Below, piece by piece: positions 27,100-27,206 of a stretch of DNA of 27,206 nt. The notes beneath the pieces are model-generated. The model saw nothing but the letters and a program-made list of their open reading frames with translations, was not told where the DNA came from and ran no database searches. The DNA is from Chara braunii. Lineage: Eukaryota > Streptophyta > Charophyceae > Charales > Characeae. The translations under genes and the position numbers were made by a program. Where the stretch lies: contig BFEA01000503.1 in NCBI GenBank assembly GCA_003427395.1, forward strand, positions 525,544-552,749, in the 5' to 3' direction. The first letter of the stretch is position 1; each line of letters starts with the position of its first letter.

Positions 27100-27206
27100 T
27101 GTAAGTGCACCTAGGCTACCAGCCGGGCCGCCCGGGTCCCAGGTGGCCAGCCCTTGCAAGGACCAAGGAAGATCCCAGCAAAAAAAAAAGAAGAAAAAAT
27201 CAAAAA
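27100..27206 (+). mobile_element. Possible 3' end of a retroposon with A-rich tail
   Basis: A GC-rich segment (accagccgggccgcccggg) is followed by an A-rich tail from 27180 to the window edge. This is the form of a SINE 3' end, but the head is not identified and the window stops here. Confidence 0.3.

Overview
This window is nuclear DNA from a eukaryote of the green lineage, most likely a streptophyte with a large repeat-rich genome. A charophyte such as Chara is my guess, not a proof. Reasons: spliceosomal snRNA-derived sequences whose U6 3' end is of the plant type; a split gene of the plant COP1-interacting protein 7 (CIP7) family with GT-AG introns; and very low coding density. Between the few coding pieces lie short Pol III-derived retroposons, foldback elements and microsatellites. 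I see no operons, rRNA genes, CRISPR arrays or intact transposase/reverse transcriptase genes.

Layout, + strand. 1-4450: no gene; snRNA-derived fragments (U6 and U2), foldback/MITE-like elements and one tRNA-type SINE with a poly(A) tail. 4564-6648: one long open frame, a 694-residue nuclear-looking protein of unknown function with one incomplete zinc-knuckle-like motif and an Arg-rich stretch. A protein-like tail continues in another frame just before its stop. 7776-8060: a promoter-like stretch (CACGTG, TATAAAG), a short uORF, an ATG in good context and a consensus splice donor. 8.2-16.3 kb: a U6 copy, a 150-200 bp tandem repeat block, polypurine and A-rich tracts, several duplications.

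16311-26839 carries three exons of a CIP7-like gene that continues past the right edge: 16311-16631, 24026-24173 and 26766-26839. The splice phases match exactly, and the joined protein carries the family signature WFTK..(L/M)ERFVRFV..PE(V/I)LE. Intron 1 is about 7.4 kb and intron 2 about 2.6 kb. Between them they hold tRNA-type SINEs, a 230-bp GAA tract, a 139-bp GA tract, a near full-length U6 retrocopy, a U2 fragment, MITE-like foldbacks and a 144-bp tandem repeat. The first exon (expected family start, about 20 residues) was not found with certainty; 7950-8059 is a phase-compatible candidate.

The most unusual features are the density of snRNA-derived pieces (seven U6 and two U2 segments in 27 kb, some with A-rich tails, some arrayed head to tail or next to a recurring hairpin) and a family of about 111-bp foldback elements with related ends at four places.
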